The translations under genes and the position numbers were made by a program. Under the pieces are notes generated by a model. The model was not told the DNA's origin and made no database searches. It saw nothing but the letters and a program-made list of their open reading frames with translations. Below are positions 1 through 8,605 of a DNA stretch of 64,000 nt, in pieces (within the stretch, counting starts at the first letter, position 1; every line of letters starts with the position of its first letter). Source of the stretch: Streptomyces griseus (lineage in GTDB: Bacteria > Actinomycetota > Actinomycetes > Streptomycetales > Streptomycetaceae); assembly GCF_900460065.1 (NCBI RefSeq), contig NZ_UAVD01000052.1, positions 248,001-312,000 on the forward strand, in the 5' to 3' direction.

Positions 1-175
1 CGGAAGGTCCGGTGTCGCGAACCGGGGCGGAAGATCAGGGGTGAGCAGTGATCGTGTGCGGGTCATCGATCCCACCTGCGCCTTCGGAAGAAGTTCGGGC
101 CCGCCCTCACCAGTGATTCGGAGCGGCGGCGCGAAGGGATTGGATCGCGAAGTGACCCGCCTCACACGCGGTTCC

Positions 176-202
176 TGTCAGCGATCGGGGCGCCATCCCG
201 TT
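176..202 (+). promoter_or_regulatory. ECF41-type promoter candidate
   Basis: TGTCAGC at 176-182 and CGTT at 199-202 are separated by 16 bases. The published ECF41 target pattern, from memory, is TGTCACA, 16 bases, CGTC. The site lies about 30 bases before the oxidoreductase start, and the gene after the oxidoreductase encodes an ECF41-like sigma factor. This suggests the sigma factor controls its partner oxidoreductase and itself. The match is by eye. Confidence 0.5.
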
Positions 203-234
203 CAGAGGGCACACGAACGAGACAGGAGCCATGC

Positions 235-1422
235 ATGAAGCACCGCATCGTCGTACTGGGCGCCGGTTACGCCGGGGCTTTCGCCGCCGGCAACCTGGCC
301 CGCAGGCTCTCTCCCGCCGACACCGGGATCACCGTCGTCAACGCCGCACCCGACTTCGTCGAGCGGATGCGCCTCCACCAGCTCGCGAGCGGCCAGGAAC
401 TCGCGTCCCGCCGGCTCGCCGACGTGTTCGCGGGCACCGGGGTGCGGCTGCGGGTGGCGCGCGTCACCGGAATCGACCCCGGGCACAGGACCGTCGCCGT
501 GACCGGCGAGGACGGCGCCGGTGAACTCGCCTACGACACCCTGCTCTACGCGCTCGGCAGCTCCGTCGCCCACCACGGGGTCCCCGGCGCGGCCGAGTAC
601 GCCTTCGATGTGGCCGGCCGGTCCTCCGCGCTGCGCCTGCGGGAACGTCTGGCCGGCCTGGGCGGGGGCGGCACGGTCGTGGTCGTCGGCGAGGGGCTGA
701 CCGGCATCGAGACCGCGACCGAGATCGCCGAGTCGCGTCCGGGGCTCTCGATCGCACTCGCGGCCCGCGGCGAGCTCGGCGCCTGGCTCTCCCCCAAGGC
801 GCGTCGCCATCTGCGCGGCGCGTTCGACCGGCTCGGCGTCACCGTGTACGAACACACCTCGGTCGAAGCCGTCGAGCCGACCCGGGTGGTCACCGCCGAC
901 GGCAGGTCCGTCCCGGCCGACGTGACGGTGTGGTCGGCCGGGTTCGCCGTGCACCCCATGGCGGCCGCCGCCGGCCTCGAAGTCGCCGGGACAGGACAGA
1001 TCGTCGTCGACCGCACCATGCGTTCGGTCTCGCACCCGGATGTCTACGCCGCGGGCGACTGCGCCTATGCGATCGGCGAGAACGGCCGGCCACTGCCGAT
1101 GTCCTGCGCCTCGGCCGGTCTCACCAATATGCGGGCGACCACCGCGATCATCGCGCGCCTGACGGGCCGTGAGGTCCCGGCCACCGGACTGAAGTACTTC
1201 GGGAACCACATCAGCCTCGGACGCCGGGACGCCATCTTCCAGATGGTGGACGGGGACGTCCGGTCGAAGACCTGGTTTCTGGGCGGGCGAACCGCCGCGC
1301 GGCTCAAGTCGGGTGTGCTCAGGAGCGCCGGATGGGGCATCGCCCATCCGACCTTCGGCCTGCCGAAGCGCAGGCACCGGCTGACGCCCGTGCCCCGCCG
1401 GGAATTGCGGGCCAGCGCCTAG
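235..1422 (+). CDS. FAD/NAD(P)-dependent oxidoreductase (NDH-2-like)
   Basis: A 395-residue flavoprotein of the pyridine-nucleotide disulfide oxidoreductase/type II NADH dehydrogenase superfamily. The N-terminal GAGYAG Rossmann motif binds FAD, a second motif VVGEGLTGIE near residues 147-156 binds NAD(P), and VYAAGDCAY near residue 270 is the usual FAD-contacting segment. There is no signal peptide or obvious membrane anchor. The start at 235 is chosen because GACAGGAG lies 6-7 bases upstream; the ATG at 231 is out of frame. An ECF41-type sigma factor gene starts 10 bases after the stop. ECF41 genes are known to travel with carboxymuconolactone decarboxylase, oxidoreductase or epimerase partners, so this is probably the cognate partner. 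Its electron acceptor cannot be read from sequence. Confidence 0.88.
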   Translation: MKHRIVVLGAGYAGAFAAGNLARRLSPADTGITVVNAAPDFVERMRLHQLASGQELASRRLADVFAGTGVRLRVARVTGIDPGHRTVAVTGEDGAGELAYDTLLYALGSSVAHHGVPGAAEYAFDVAGRSSALRLRERLAGLGGGGTVVVVGEGLTGIETATEIAESRPGLSIALAARGELGAWLSPKARRHLRGAFDRLGVTVYEHTSVEAVEPTRVVTADGRSVPADVTVWSAGFAVHPMAAAAGLEVAGTGQIVVDRTMRSVSHPDVYAAGDCAYAIGENGRPLPMSCASAGLTNMRATTAIIARLTGREVPATGLKYFGNHISLGRRDAIFQMVDGDVRSKTWFLGGRTAARLKSGVLRSAGWGIAHPTFGLPKRRHRLTPVPRRELRASA

Positions 1423-1432
1423 GCTGGTGCCC

Positions 1433-2371
1433 ATGGACAGCGCAGCCGTGGATCGGTTCGAGGCCGGCCGGAGCCGGCTGGCCTCGCTCGCGTACCGCCT
1501 CCTCGGCTCGGCGGCCGACGCCGAGGACGCCGTGCAGGACACGTTCCTGCGCTGGCAGGCCGCGGACCGCGAGCGGATCGAGGTGCCGGAGGCGTGGCTG
1601 ACCAAGGTCGCCACCAACCTCTGCCTCGACCGGCTCCGCTCGGCACAGGCGCGTCATGAGCGAACGGCCGGCGCGTGGCTGCCCGAACCGCTCCTCGAAG
1701 GCGACCCGATGCTCGGCCCCGCCGACACCTACGAGCAGCGTGAATCGGTGACCCTGGCGGTCCTGACCCTCCTGGAACGCCTCTCGCCGGCCGAGCGGGC
1801 CGTCTACGTCCTGCGTGAGGCCTTCTCGTACAGCCATGCCGAGATCGCCGCAATCCTCGACATCACCGAGGCGGCGAGCCAGCAGCATGCCCATCGGGCG
1901 CGCACCCGGGTCGCCGCCGAGCGCCGCCGCGGCGGCGCGGCCGACCCCGCGTCCGCGCGCCGGGTCGTCGAGGAGTTCCTCGCCGCCGCCACGTCGGGGC
2001 GCACCGATCGGCTGGTCGCGCTCCTCACCGACGACGTGGCAGCGGTCTCGGACGGTGCCGGACTGGCCAGGCGGCTGCTGCGGTACACGTCGCGCGAGCG
2101 GGTCGCCTCCTTCGTCCGGGCCGGCTTCAGGCCGACGCCGGCGAAGCGGCGGCTGGCCGGCGCCCCGCTCGCGATGCATCTCGCGCGGGTCAACGGCACC
2201 CTCGCCGTCGTCGCCGTGGCGGGCGAACGGGTCGTGGGCGCCGTGGCGTTCGAGGTCAGCGACGGCAGGGTCGCGTCGCTGTACGGCATCGCCGCCAGGG
2301 ACCGGCTCGCGCGCCTCGACGAGGCGTGGCAGCACCGCGCACCCGGCGCACCGGTCATCGCGGCGTGGTGA
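1433..2371 (+). CDS. ECF41-type RNA polymerase sigma factor (SigJ-like)
   Basis: A 312-residue extracytoplasmic-function sigma factor with a C-terminal extension. Region 2 (YRLLGSAADAEDAVQDTFL, about residues 20-45) and region 4 (LSPAERAVYVLREAF through the SQQHAHRAR helix, about 115-165) are clear. The last 140 residues form a SnoaL/NTF2-like domain, the hallmark of ECF41, in which this domain controls sigma activity instead of a separate anti-sigma factor. The usual DGGGK motif there appears as SDGAG. An in-frame GTG at 1427 is an alternative start. TAGGCT at 1420-1425 overlaps the previous stop and lies 7 bases before the ATG, so a leaderless transcript is possible in addition to read-through from the oxidoreductase. 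Confidence 0.9.
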   Translation: MDSAAVDRFEAGRSRLASLAYRLLGSAADAEDAVQDTFLRWQAADRERIEVPEAWLTKVATNLCLDRLRSAQARHERTAGAWLPEPLLEGDPMLGPADTYEQRESVTLAVLTLLERLSPAERAVYVLREAFSYSHAEIAAILDITEAASQQHAHRARTRVAAERRRGGAADPASARRVVEEFLAAATSGRTDRLVALLTDDVAAVSDGAGLARRLLRYTSRERVASFVRAGFRPTPAKRRLAGAPLAMHLARVNGTLAVVAVAGERVVGAVAFEVSDGRVASLYGIAARDRLARLDEAWQHRAPGAPVIAAW

Positions 2372-2477
2372 CTCCCGCGGTGACCTGCCCGACCGCCGGC
2401 ACCCCGCCGTTCCCTCCCGGGGGAGCTGGAGCGTGGCGGTCCGGGAGGGGTACCGATACTGCCGTGGAGGTGAACAC

Positions 2478-2885
2478 GTGTCCTGGCCGGATGTCATCAT
2501 CCTCGTCCCCGTGGAACAGCGCCCGGCGCTCGAAGGTCGGATCCGTACGCTCGGGCGGCTCGTGCCGGATCCGGTGACGGGTTGCGAAAGGCTGTACCGG
2601 AACGGGTTCTCGTACGCCCTCGATCTCTCCGGCCGGATCCTGGCGGAGTACGAGCCGGACGAACTCGACCAGGTGACCGCCCTCGTCGGCGCACCGTACG
2701 CGGTTCACGTGTCGTGCCAGTCCATGGAAGCGGCCCGAACTCTTCTCCGCGAGGTCCTCCCCGGCGTCGACGGTCTCGTGGACACCAACCACTTCGAGAT
2801 CCTGCCGGTGAGCGGGTTCCTCGGTCTGCTGGCGCGGCATCCCGAGTGGGACTGGCGCCGTCGCCCGAGCACGGAGCTTCCGTAG
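2478..2885 (+). CDS. Hypothetical protein, 135 aa
   Basis: I do not recognise the family. The protein starts SWPDVIILVPVEQRPALEG, has a hydrophobic first strand, no signal peptide and no membrane segment, and looks like a small cytosolic alpha/beta domain. GTG at 2478 is chosen because GGAGG sits 7 bases upstream at 2466-2470; the longer open frame upstream is the shadow of the sigma factor gene. Third-position G/C is high throughout. It is followed closely by a convergent gene. Confidence 0.65.
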   Translation: MSWPDVIILVPVEQRPALEGRIRTLGRLVPDPVTGCERLYRNGFSYALDLSGRILAEYEPDELDQVTALVGAPYAVHVSCQSMEAARTLLREVLPGVDGLVDTNHFEILPVSGFLGLLARHPEWDWRRRPSTELP

Positions 2886-2931
2886 GCCGGGGCACGTCGA
2901 CGGAAGGTCCGACGCGCCTCCGGGACGGGGT

Positions 2932-3378
2932 TCAGGGGGCGGGTACGGGGCCGCCGGGCCGGAAACGCTCCACTCCGACGATGTGCCGTACCTTCACGGG
3001 GCGCACGATCACCGCGACCCGTCGCTCCCCCGGCATGGTCCACTCGAACCGCTCGACGCCCAGGTACTTCCGCGCCAACCGGTCCATCCGCTCGTGTGCC
3101 TCGGCGCCCTCGACGAAACGGGCCACCTCGCCGCTGATCTGCACCCGGTCGAAGGGATCGGCGGCGTCCGCGTGCGAGAGATAGACGCGGGGGTCGCGGC
3201 GCAGGTTCTCCTCCTTCACCCGGCCCACCGAGGTGTTGAACGTCAGCTCCCCCTCTCCTTCCAGGTCAACCCACATCGGGCTGACCTGCGGTGCTCCGTC
3301 GGCGAACACGGTGCCGACGTACCAGATGTTGGCTGCTCGCAGCCGGGCGCGGACGGCTTCGTCGAAGATCGCAGTCAT
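2932..3378 (-). CDS. PPOX-class (FMN/F420-binding split-barrel) protein
   Basis: A 148-residue protein of the pyridoxamine 5'-phosphate oxidase-like split-barrel superfamily. The N-terminus (IWYVGTVFADGAPQVSPMWV) and the segment LTFNTSVGRVKEENLRRDPRV fit the first strands and the flavin phosphate-binding region of actinobacterial F420- or FMN-dependent members. The central YLSHADAADPFDRVQISGEV continues the barrel. Such proteins often reduce small-molecule substrates with F420H2, but substrate and cofactor cannot be assigned here. It is a monocistronic gene with its ATG at 3378. Confidence 0.82.
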   Translation of the reverse strand: MTAIFDEAVRARLRAANIWYVGTVFADGAPQVSPMWVDLEGEGELTFNTSVGRVKEENLRRDPRVYLSHADAADPFDRVQISGEVARFVEGAEAHERMDRLARKYLGVERFEWTMPGERRVAVIVRPVKVRHIVGVERFRPGGPVPAP

Positions 3379-3628
3379 TCCACGAGGCTACAACCATGAT
3401 CCACCGGGCGACCCGGGGCGAGGTCGACCGCGATGCGCACCGGCTCGGACCGGGCCCCAGCCGATGCCGCCCCCGACACCGACGGGACCGTTCGGTTCCG
3501 CGGCCCGGCGCTCGTCGGCCGGGAGCCGACTCACCCACCGGCACGGCTCAACCAGGCTGGGCCCAGACCCTGTTGGGCTGTCCGGCCGCCTGTCGGCCTC
3601 CCGGGACGGGCGCGGTAGGTTGCCCCCC

Positions 3629-4177
3629 ATGACCGATTTCGAACGTGTTCCCTGGCCACCTGCCCCGATCGACACGGCGCGGCTCCGGCTCCGTGCCTCC
3701 GAGGCCCGGGACCGTGCGGCGTTCATCGAGTTGTTCGCATCGCCGGAGGTGGGCGCCCACCTCGGCGGCGCCCGTCCGCGAGACGAGCTGGAGCGGGCCG
3801 TTCCCGAGGTGCCGGGACGGCGCCGGGGCCTCTTCGTCGTGGAGCTCGACGGAGCGATGGTCGGCACGGTCACGCTCGAACGCCGGGCCGCCGAGCCTTC
3901 GGGCGACCGCTGTCGGCACGTCGGCCGCGCCGAGCTCGGCTATATGTTCCTGCCTGGGGCGTGGGGCTTCGGGTACGCCGCCGAGGCGTGCGCCGCCGTG
4001 CTCGGCTGGTTCGCCGTCTCGTGTCCCGGCGAACCGGTGGCGCTCTGCACCCGGATCGACAACGGCCCCTCCCTGCGCCTCGCCCGGAAGCTGGGGTTCA
4101 CCGAGGTGGCACGGTTCGAGGAGTACGGCGCCGAGCAGTGGTCGGGCGTGTGGGAGCCGGTCCCGTCGGCCGGCTGA
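3629..4177 (+). CDS. GNAT family N-acetyltransferase (RimJ/RimL-like)
   Basis: A 182-residue acetyl-CoA-dependent N-acetyltransferase. The N-terminus (IDTARLRLRASEARDRAAF) is typical of the RimJ/RimL/SpeG branch. The segment ELGYMFLPGAWGFGYAAEA gives the strand-4/motif-A acetyl-CoA pyrophosphate-binding loop, and the tail (NGPSLRLARKLGFTEVARF) is the conserved NxxSxxxxxKxGF motif. Substrate is unknown; relatives modify ribosomal N-termini, amines or antibiotics. TAGGTT at 3616-3621 ends 7 bases before the ATG and there is no Shine-Dalgarno sequence, so translation may be leaderless. Confidence 0.85.
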   Translation: MTDFERVPWPPAPIDTARLRLRASEARDRAAFIELFASPEVGAHLGGARPRDELERAVPEVPGRRRGLFVVELDGAMVGTVTLERRAAEPSGDRCRHVGRAELGYMFLPGAWGFGYAAEACAAVLGWFAVSCPGEPVALCTRIDNGPSLRLARKLGFTEVARFEEYGAEQWSGVWEPVPSAG

Positions 4178-4240
4178 TCCCGGCTCGTACGGCCTCGCGC
4201 GCACCCCGGATCGGGGTCCCCCGCTGTTACACAACGATCA

Positions 4241-4270
4241 TTGAGTGCGTCCGAACGGCCTCGGCATACT
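4241..4270 (+). promoter_or_regulatory. Sigma-70-like promoter candidate for the subtilase
   Basis: TTGAGT at 4241-4246 and CATACT at 4265-4270 are spaced by 18 bases in a locally AT-richer stretch about 90 bases before the protease start. Confidence 0.4.
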
Positions 4271-4358
4271 TCAGGAATCCGGGGCCGAACGCATATCCGA
4301 ACGCGCCCCGCGCGGCCGGGCCTTCGCCCGCCCGAACCACTCCTGAGCAGGGGCAGTC

Positions 4359-7300
4359 TTGCGAAAAAGATCAACGCGGGCGTACGCGCTCATCGCCGCG
4401 GCCTCGGTCGCCCTGAGCGCGGGCATGACCGGTCCGGCGTCGGGGAAGACCGGCGGCCCGGACACGGCGTCCCCGTCCGCCGCCAAGGCCTCGGAGGCAG
4501 CCGGCCGGACCGCCGGCACCGTCACCCTGATCACCGGCGACCGGGTCCTCGTGGACGCCAAGGGCCGGGTCGGCGGCATCGAACGGGCCAAGGGCCGGGA
4601 GGACATCCCCTTCTTCACCGAGATCCACGACGGCCGCACCCATGTGGTGCCGCGCGACGCCCGGCAGTTGATCGCCGACGGCAGACTGGACCGACGGCTG
4701 TTCGACATCACCGCCCTGGCCCGTCCGGAGAGCCTCAAGGCCCACCGGGCCGGGCTCAAGGTGATCGTCGGATACCGGGGAGCGTCGGCCGGGTCCGCCC
4801 GTGCCGAGGTGCGGTCCACCGACGGCACCACCGTCCGCCGGACCCTGTCGGCCCTCGACGCCGACGCCGTCACCACCGCCGCGGCCACCGACGACGAAGG
4901 CGCGCTGTGGGACACCCTGACGCGTCAGCGGGCGAACGGTTCGGCGGCCACCGCGTCCGGCATCGCCCGCATCTGGCTCGACGGTGTGCGCAAGGCCTCG
5001 CTCGACAGCAGCACCGGTCGGATCGGCGCCCCCGCGGCCTGGGCCAGGTCGCTCGACGGCACCGGTGTGAAGATCGCCGTCGTGGACACCGGCATCGACG
5101 CCACCCACCCGGACCTGGCGGGCCGGGTGGCCGCCGAGCGCAACTTCAGTGCCTCGCCGGACGCCCGGGACCGCGACGGGCACGGCACGCACGTGGCCTC
5201 CACGGCGGCCGGCACCGGTGCGAAGGACGCCCGGTTCAAGGGGGTCGCCCCCGGGGCCGAGCTCATCAACGCCAAGGTGCTGGACGACCAGGGCGTCGGT
5301 GACGACTCCAGCATCATCGCGGGCGTCGACTGGGCCGTCGCCCAGGGCGCCGACGTCATCAACATGAGCCTGGGCGGCCTCGACACCCCCGGAATCGACC
5401 CGCTGGAAGCCCAGGTCAACAAGGTCTCCGCGGAAAAGGGCGTCCTGTTCGCGATAGCCGCGGGCAACAACGGCCCCGACCGGGGCACGGTCGCTTCGCC
5501 GGGCAGCGCCGACGCGGCCCTGACCGTCGGCGCCGTCGACGACGACGACCTGATCGCCGACTTCTCCAGCGTCGGCCCCCGTACCGGCGACAAGGCCGTC
5601 AAGCCCGACATCACCGCACCGGGTGTGTCGATCACGGCGGCCGCGGCGGAGGGCGTGGCGGGGCAGAACCCGCCCGGCTACCACAGCCTGAACGGCACGT
5701 CGATGGCGACTCCGCACGTCGCGGGGGCCGCGGCGATCCTCAAGCAGAAGAACCCCGACTGGACGGGCGCCCAGCTCAAGGCCGCCCTGACGGGCTCGGC
5801 CGAGGGCGGCTCCCACTCCGTCTTCCAGCAGGGCGCGGGCCGGCTCGCCGTCGACAAGGCGATCGACCAGACGGTCGTGGCCGAGCCGGTCTCCCTGAAC
5901 CTGGGCACCCAGGCCTGGCCCCACACCGACGACGCCCCCGTCACCGAGCAGGTGACCTACCGCAACCACGGCAGCGCCGACGTGACGCTGGACCTGTCGC
6001 TGTCCGCGCCGACCGGCGGGGACGGACAGCCCGCCCCGGCCGGCTTCTTCACCCTCGGGGCGCAGCGGGTCACGGTCCCGGCGGGCGGCACAGCCGCCGT
6101 GGACCTGACGGCCGACACCCGCCTCGGCGGTACGGTCGACGGCTCCTACTCGGCCACCGTCGTGGCGTCCGGGGGCGGCCTGGGCGTGCGGACGGCGGCG
6201 ACGGTCGAGCGCGAGGCCGAGTCGTACGAGGTCACCTTCAACGCCACCGGGCGGGACGGTGCGCCCAGCACCGGCTGGCAGGCCGACCTGAAGGGCTACT
6301 CCGGCCACGCCTCGGGGCAGCGCTTCTTCCCCGACCTGTCGTCCGGTTCCGTCACCGTGCGGTTGCCGCGCGGCACCTACAACCTGTCGGCCGACATGCT
6401 GGTCGACCCCGCGGCTCCGGGCGAGGGCGCCGACCTGATCAACAACCCCCGCTTCTCGGTGACCGGTCCGACCACGGTCGACCTCGACGCCCGGACCACC
6501 CGGCCGGTGACGTTCAAGGTGCCGGACGCGACGGCCACTCCGACGCGCGCGGGGATGATGTACGCCCTGAACACGCCCGAGACGGGCATCGTCCTGTGGA
6601 GCGACTTCACGAGTTTCGACAACGTGCGCACCGCGTACCAGGGCTCCCCGGTGACCGGCGACTCCACCCTCTACCAGCAGTGGTCGGCCCACTGGAAGCG
6701 GGGGGCCACCGAGTACAACGCGCTCGCGGGCCGTATCGTCCCGGAGCTCGCCACCGGCTACAGCAAGACGTACACGACCAAGAACATGGCCTTGGTGAAG
6801 GTGCGGATCGGTGCGTCGGCGCCCGGCCTCGACGGGGTCGTCAAGGCGTACGGCGAACTGGCCAACGGAGGTGTCGACCCGGCCTTCACCGCGCACCCCC
6901 TGCCGGGGACCCGGAAGGTGTACCTGTCCACGGACGACGACGCCGTCTGGAACATCTCGGCGGGTGTCCTGGGAGAGCCGGACCCGGCGGGCGGCCGGAG
7001 GATCGAGGCGGCGTACTCCTGGGACGCGTCCCGGAGGCTCGAACCGGGAACGACACACACCGAGACGTTCCACGCCGGGGTGATGGGGCCGCGGATCAAG
7101 GCCGGTGACGGGCTGGTGCGCGACGGCGACAACCTCTACGGCTCGCTGGACCTGCTCAGCGACGGGCAGGGGCACACCGGGTTCGCCCGCTACGCCGGTG
7201 CGACCACCACGATCCACCGCGACGGGGTGCTGTACGCGAAGGAGGACGCGGCCGTCGACCAAGGGGCCTTCGCGCTGCCGCCGGAGTCCGCCGCGTACAA

Positions 7301-7703
7301 GGTGGCGACCACGGTCAACCGGAACCCGGCGGTCTACCGCGCCGGGAACCGGATCGACGCCTCGTGGACCTTCACCTCGGCCCGCACCGAGGCTCCGCAG
7401 ACGCTGCCGGTCTCGACCGTCCGTTTCCAGCCGCGGCTCGCGCTGGACTCCACCGTTCCGGCGGGCTCCCAGCAGACGTTCCCCGTCGTCGTCCAGGGCG
7501 CGGCGGCCGGAGCCGGCCTCAAGTCGCTGCGGGTGACGGTGTCGTATGACGGCGAGAAGTGGCTGCCCGCCAAGGTCGTCTCGGGCAAGGTCACCGTGAG
7601 CGCCCCGGCGAAGGACAGGGCGATCTCGTTGCGGGCCGTCGTCACCGACCAGGGCGGCAACGAGTCCGCGGTCACGATCCACAACGCCTTCTTCGGCAGG
7701 TGA
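4359..7703 (+). CDS. Secreted S8 family serine peptidase (subtilase)
   Basis: A 1114-residue subtilisin-like protease. The N-terminus (RKRSTRAYALIAAASVALSA) is a Sec signal peptide, followed by a propeptide of about 170 residues. The catalytic triad is visible: Asp in AVVDTGIDATHPDL (about residue 241), His in DGHGTHVASTAAG (about 275) and Ser in NGTSMATPHVAGAA (about 448); the oxyanion Asn lies in AIAAGNNGP. About 600 residues of beta-rich sequence follow, as in large Streptomyces extracellular subtilases, with no recognisable cell-wall anchor. The TTG start at 4359 gives a good signal peptide. A strong hairpin follows the stop, and the gene appears monocistronic. Likely role: extracellular protein degradation. 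Confidence 0.93.
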   Translation: MRKRSTRAYALIAAASVALSAGMTGPASGKTGGPDTASPSAAKASEAAGRTAGTVTLITGDRVLVDAKGRVGGIERAKGREDIPFFTEIHDGRTHVVPRDARQLIADGRLDRRLFDITALARPESLKAHRAGLKVIVGYRGASAGSARAEVRSTDGTTVRRTLSALDADAVTTAAATDDEGALWDTLTRQRANGSAATASGIARIWLDGVRKASLDSSTGRIGAPAAWARSLDGTGVKIAVVDTGIDATHPDLAGRVAAERNFSASPDARDRDGHGTHVASTAAGTGAKDARFKGVAPGAELINAKVLDDQGVGDDSSIIAGVDWAVAQGADVINMSLGGLDTPGIDPLEAQVNKVSAEKGVLFAIAAGNNGPDRGTVASPGSADAALTVGAVDDDDLIADFSSVGPRTGDKAVKPDITAPGVSITAAAAEGVAGQNPPGYHSLNGTSMATPHVAGAAAILKQKNPDWTGAQLKAALTGSAEGGSHSVFQQGAGRLAVDKAIDQTVVAEPVSLNLGTQAWPHTDDAPVTEQVTYRNHGSADVTLDLSLSAPTGGDGQPAPAGFFTLGAQRVTVPAGGTAAVDLTADTRLGGTVDGSYSATVVASGGGLGVRTAATVEREAESYEVTFNATGRDGAPSTGWQADLKGYSGHASGQRFFPDLSSGSVTVRLPRGTYNLSADMLVDPAAPGEGADLINNPRFSVTGPTTVDLDARTTRPVTFKVPDATATPTRAGMMYALNTPETGIVLWSDFTSFDNVRTAYQGSPVTGDSTLYQQWSAHWKRGATEYNALAGRIVPELATGYSKTYTTKNMALVKVRIGASAPGLDGVVKAYGELANGGVDPAFTAHPLPGTRKVYLSTDDDAVWNISAGVLGEPDPAGGRRIEAAYSWDASRRLEPGTTHTETFHAGVMGPRIKAGDGLVRDGDNLYGSLDLLSDGQGHTGFARYAGATTTIHRDGVLYAKEDAAVDQGAFALPPESAAYKVATTVNRNPAVYRAGNRIDASWTFTSARTEAPQTLPVSTVRFQPRLALDSTVPAGSQQTFPVVVQGAAAGAGLKSLRVTVSYDGEKWLPAKVVSGKVTVSAPAKDRAISLRAVVTDQGGNESAVTIHNAFFGR

Positions 7704-7743
7704 CACGCCCCCGGGTGGAGCACCGTCCGGGTTGATGCCGGGC

Positions 7744-7783
7744 GAAGCGGCCCGTCGGAACGGAGGTTCCGACGGGCCGCTTC
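7744..7783. terminator. Strong inverted repeat, probable terminator
   Basis: Perfect 18-bp arms (7744-7761 and 7766-7783) enclose the loop GGAG. It lies between the 3' ends of the convergent protease and lipoprotein genes and could end transcription in both directions. There is no U-tract, as is common in Streptomyces. Confidence 0.85.
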
Positions 7784-7840
7784 CGTGCCCGCCGGTGCGT
7801 TGGCCGGGGCCGCCGGCCTCTCCGCGCCCCCTTCGCGTGC

Positions 7841-8605
7841 TCAGCGTGCCGGGGCCGGGACCGGGCGGAGGGAGCAGTGGGCAGGAGCGAGACGACCGTC
7901 CTGTCCGATCAGCACGACGGGCAGGGCCCCCTGCGTATGGGCGGCGAACGCGGCCGTGCAGACGAGCTGGTCGCGGGCGGGGGCGGACAGCCGCCTGACC
8001 CGCAGGTCCAGCCTGACCTCGACGGTCGAGGCGCCCGTCACGACCCGGTCGGCGGCGGAGGCCTCCCGGGGCAGTGAGGGGGCGTTGCGGAGACCGGCCT
8101 TCCGCTCGGCCTTGTTCGGCCCGTCGAGCAGGGCGGTGACGGCCGTCAGGGGCGACAGCACCTCACTCGCCTCCTCGCCGTCCGGGGACGGGCTCCCGGA
8201 GTCGCCCTGCCAGGGGACGTCGACGATGCGTGGTACGGGGAGCAGTTCGTCGTCGGGAGAGAGGAAGAACAGCAGCACCCGCGAGTCGCGCGGGGGCAAC
8301 AGGTCACCGACCGGCGGCCTCCCGGCCGCGACCACGCCCGTCTCCTGGATGCCGCAGCCGGAGAGCAGCGCCCCTGCGAGGAACAGCAGCGCGGCCAGGG
8401 AGTGTCGCGAAGGGAGCGCCGTCCGTCCGGAGGGCGGGCTCGGCGGCGTCCGGTGCGTGCGATCGCACGGCGGAGGGCCGCCCGGATACCGGAGGTACCG
8501 GGGCGATCCCGACAACGCGGCGAGCGTGCGTGCCAGAGGCCGCCGAGCAGGCGGGACTTTCGCAACACGCCCTGGCCCGATCGCGCGGAACGTCCGCTTC
8601 CTCAC
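7841..8605 (-). CDS. GerMN-like lipoprotein with an in-frame insert in its signal peptide
   Basis: A 254-residue predicted lipoprotein, last gene of a response regulator-kinase-lipoprotein operon. The lipobox is LSGC, preceded by the hydrophobic segment LAALLFLAGALLSGC. The body (LLPVPRIVDV, PLTAVTALLDGP) resembles a GerMN domain. GTG at 8605 overlaps the kinase stop as GTGA. Oddly, 59 codons (8397-8573) lie between the basic n-region (RKRTFRAIGP) and the hydrophobic core; they correspond to a MITE-like element with inverted ends. Removing them gives RKRTFRAIGP directly followed by AALLFLAGALLSGC, a textbook lipoprotein signal. No start codon exists between the element and the core, so the present protein must carry the insert or be poorly exported. 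The gene order is like afsQ1-afsQ2-afsQ3, where the lipoprotein is thought to modulate the kinase. Confidence 0.78.
   Translation of the reverse strand: MRKRTFRAIGPGRVAKVPPARRPLARTLAALSGSPRYLRYPGGPPPCDRTHRTPPSPPSGRTALPSRHSLAALLFLAGALLSGCGIQETGVVAAGRPPVGDLLPPRDSRVLLFFLSPDDELLPVPRIVDVPWQGDSGSPSPDGEEASEVLSPLTAVTALLDGPNKAERKAGLRNAPSLPREASAADRVVTGASTVEVRLDLRVRRLSAPARDQLVCTAAFAAHTQGALPVVLIGQDGRLAPAHCSLRPVPAPAR
8397..8573. mobile_element. MITE-like element A, inserted in frame in a lipoprotein gene
   Basis: 177 bp, exactly 59 codons. The left end reads AGGGAGTGTCGCGAAGG and the right end, reverse-complemented, reads AGGGCGTGTTGCGAAAG; both sides carry GGCC outside. The interior shares blocks with element C (36583-36754): GCGTGCGATCGC, CAACGCnGCGAGCGTGCG and the following TGCCAG. 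The right end is shared with element B (12457-12565). The ends resemble the termini of the IS5-family elements at 18717 and 19581, so mobilisation in trans by such a transposase is plausible. Confidence 0.72.

Noticed and set aside
41..238. 65-codon ORF before the oxidoreductase
   Set aside because: Poor third-position G/C, no ribosome-binding site at normal spacing and overlap with the ECF41-like promoter; treated as non-coding.
4371..7706. 1111-residue open frame on the minus strand opposite the subtilase
   Set aside because: It mirrors the subtilase gene almost base for base and encodes low-complexity Arg/Gly/Val-rich sequence with no domain.
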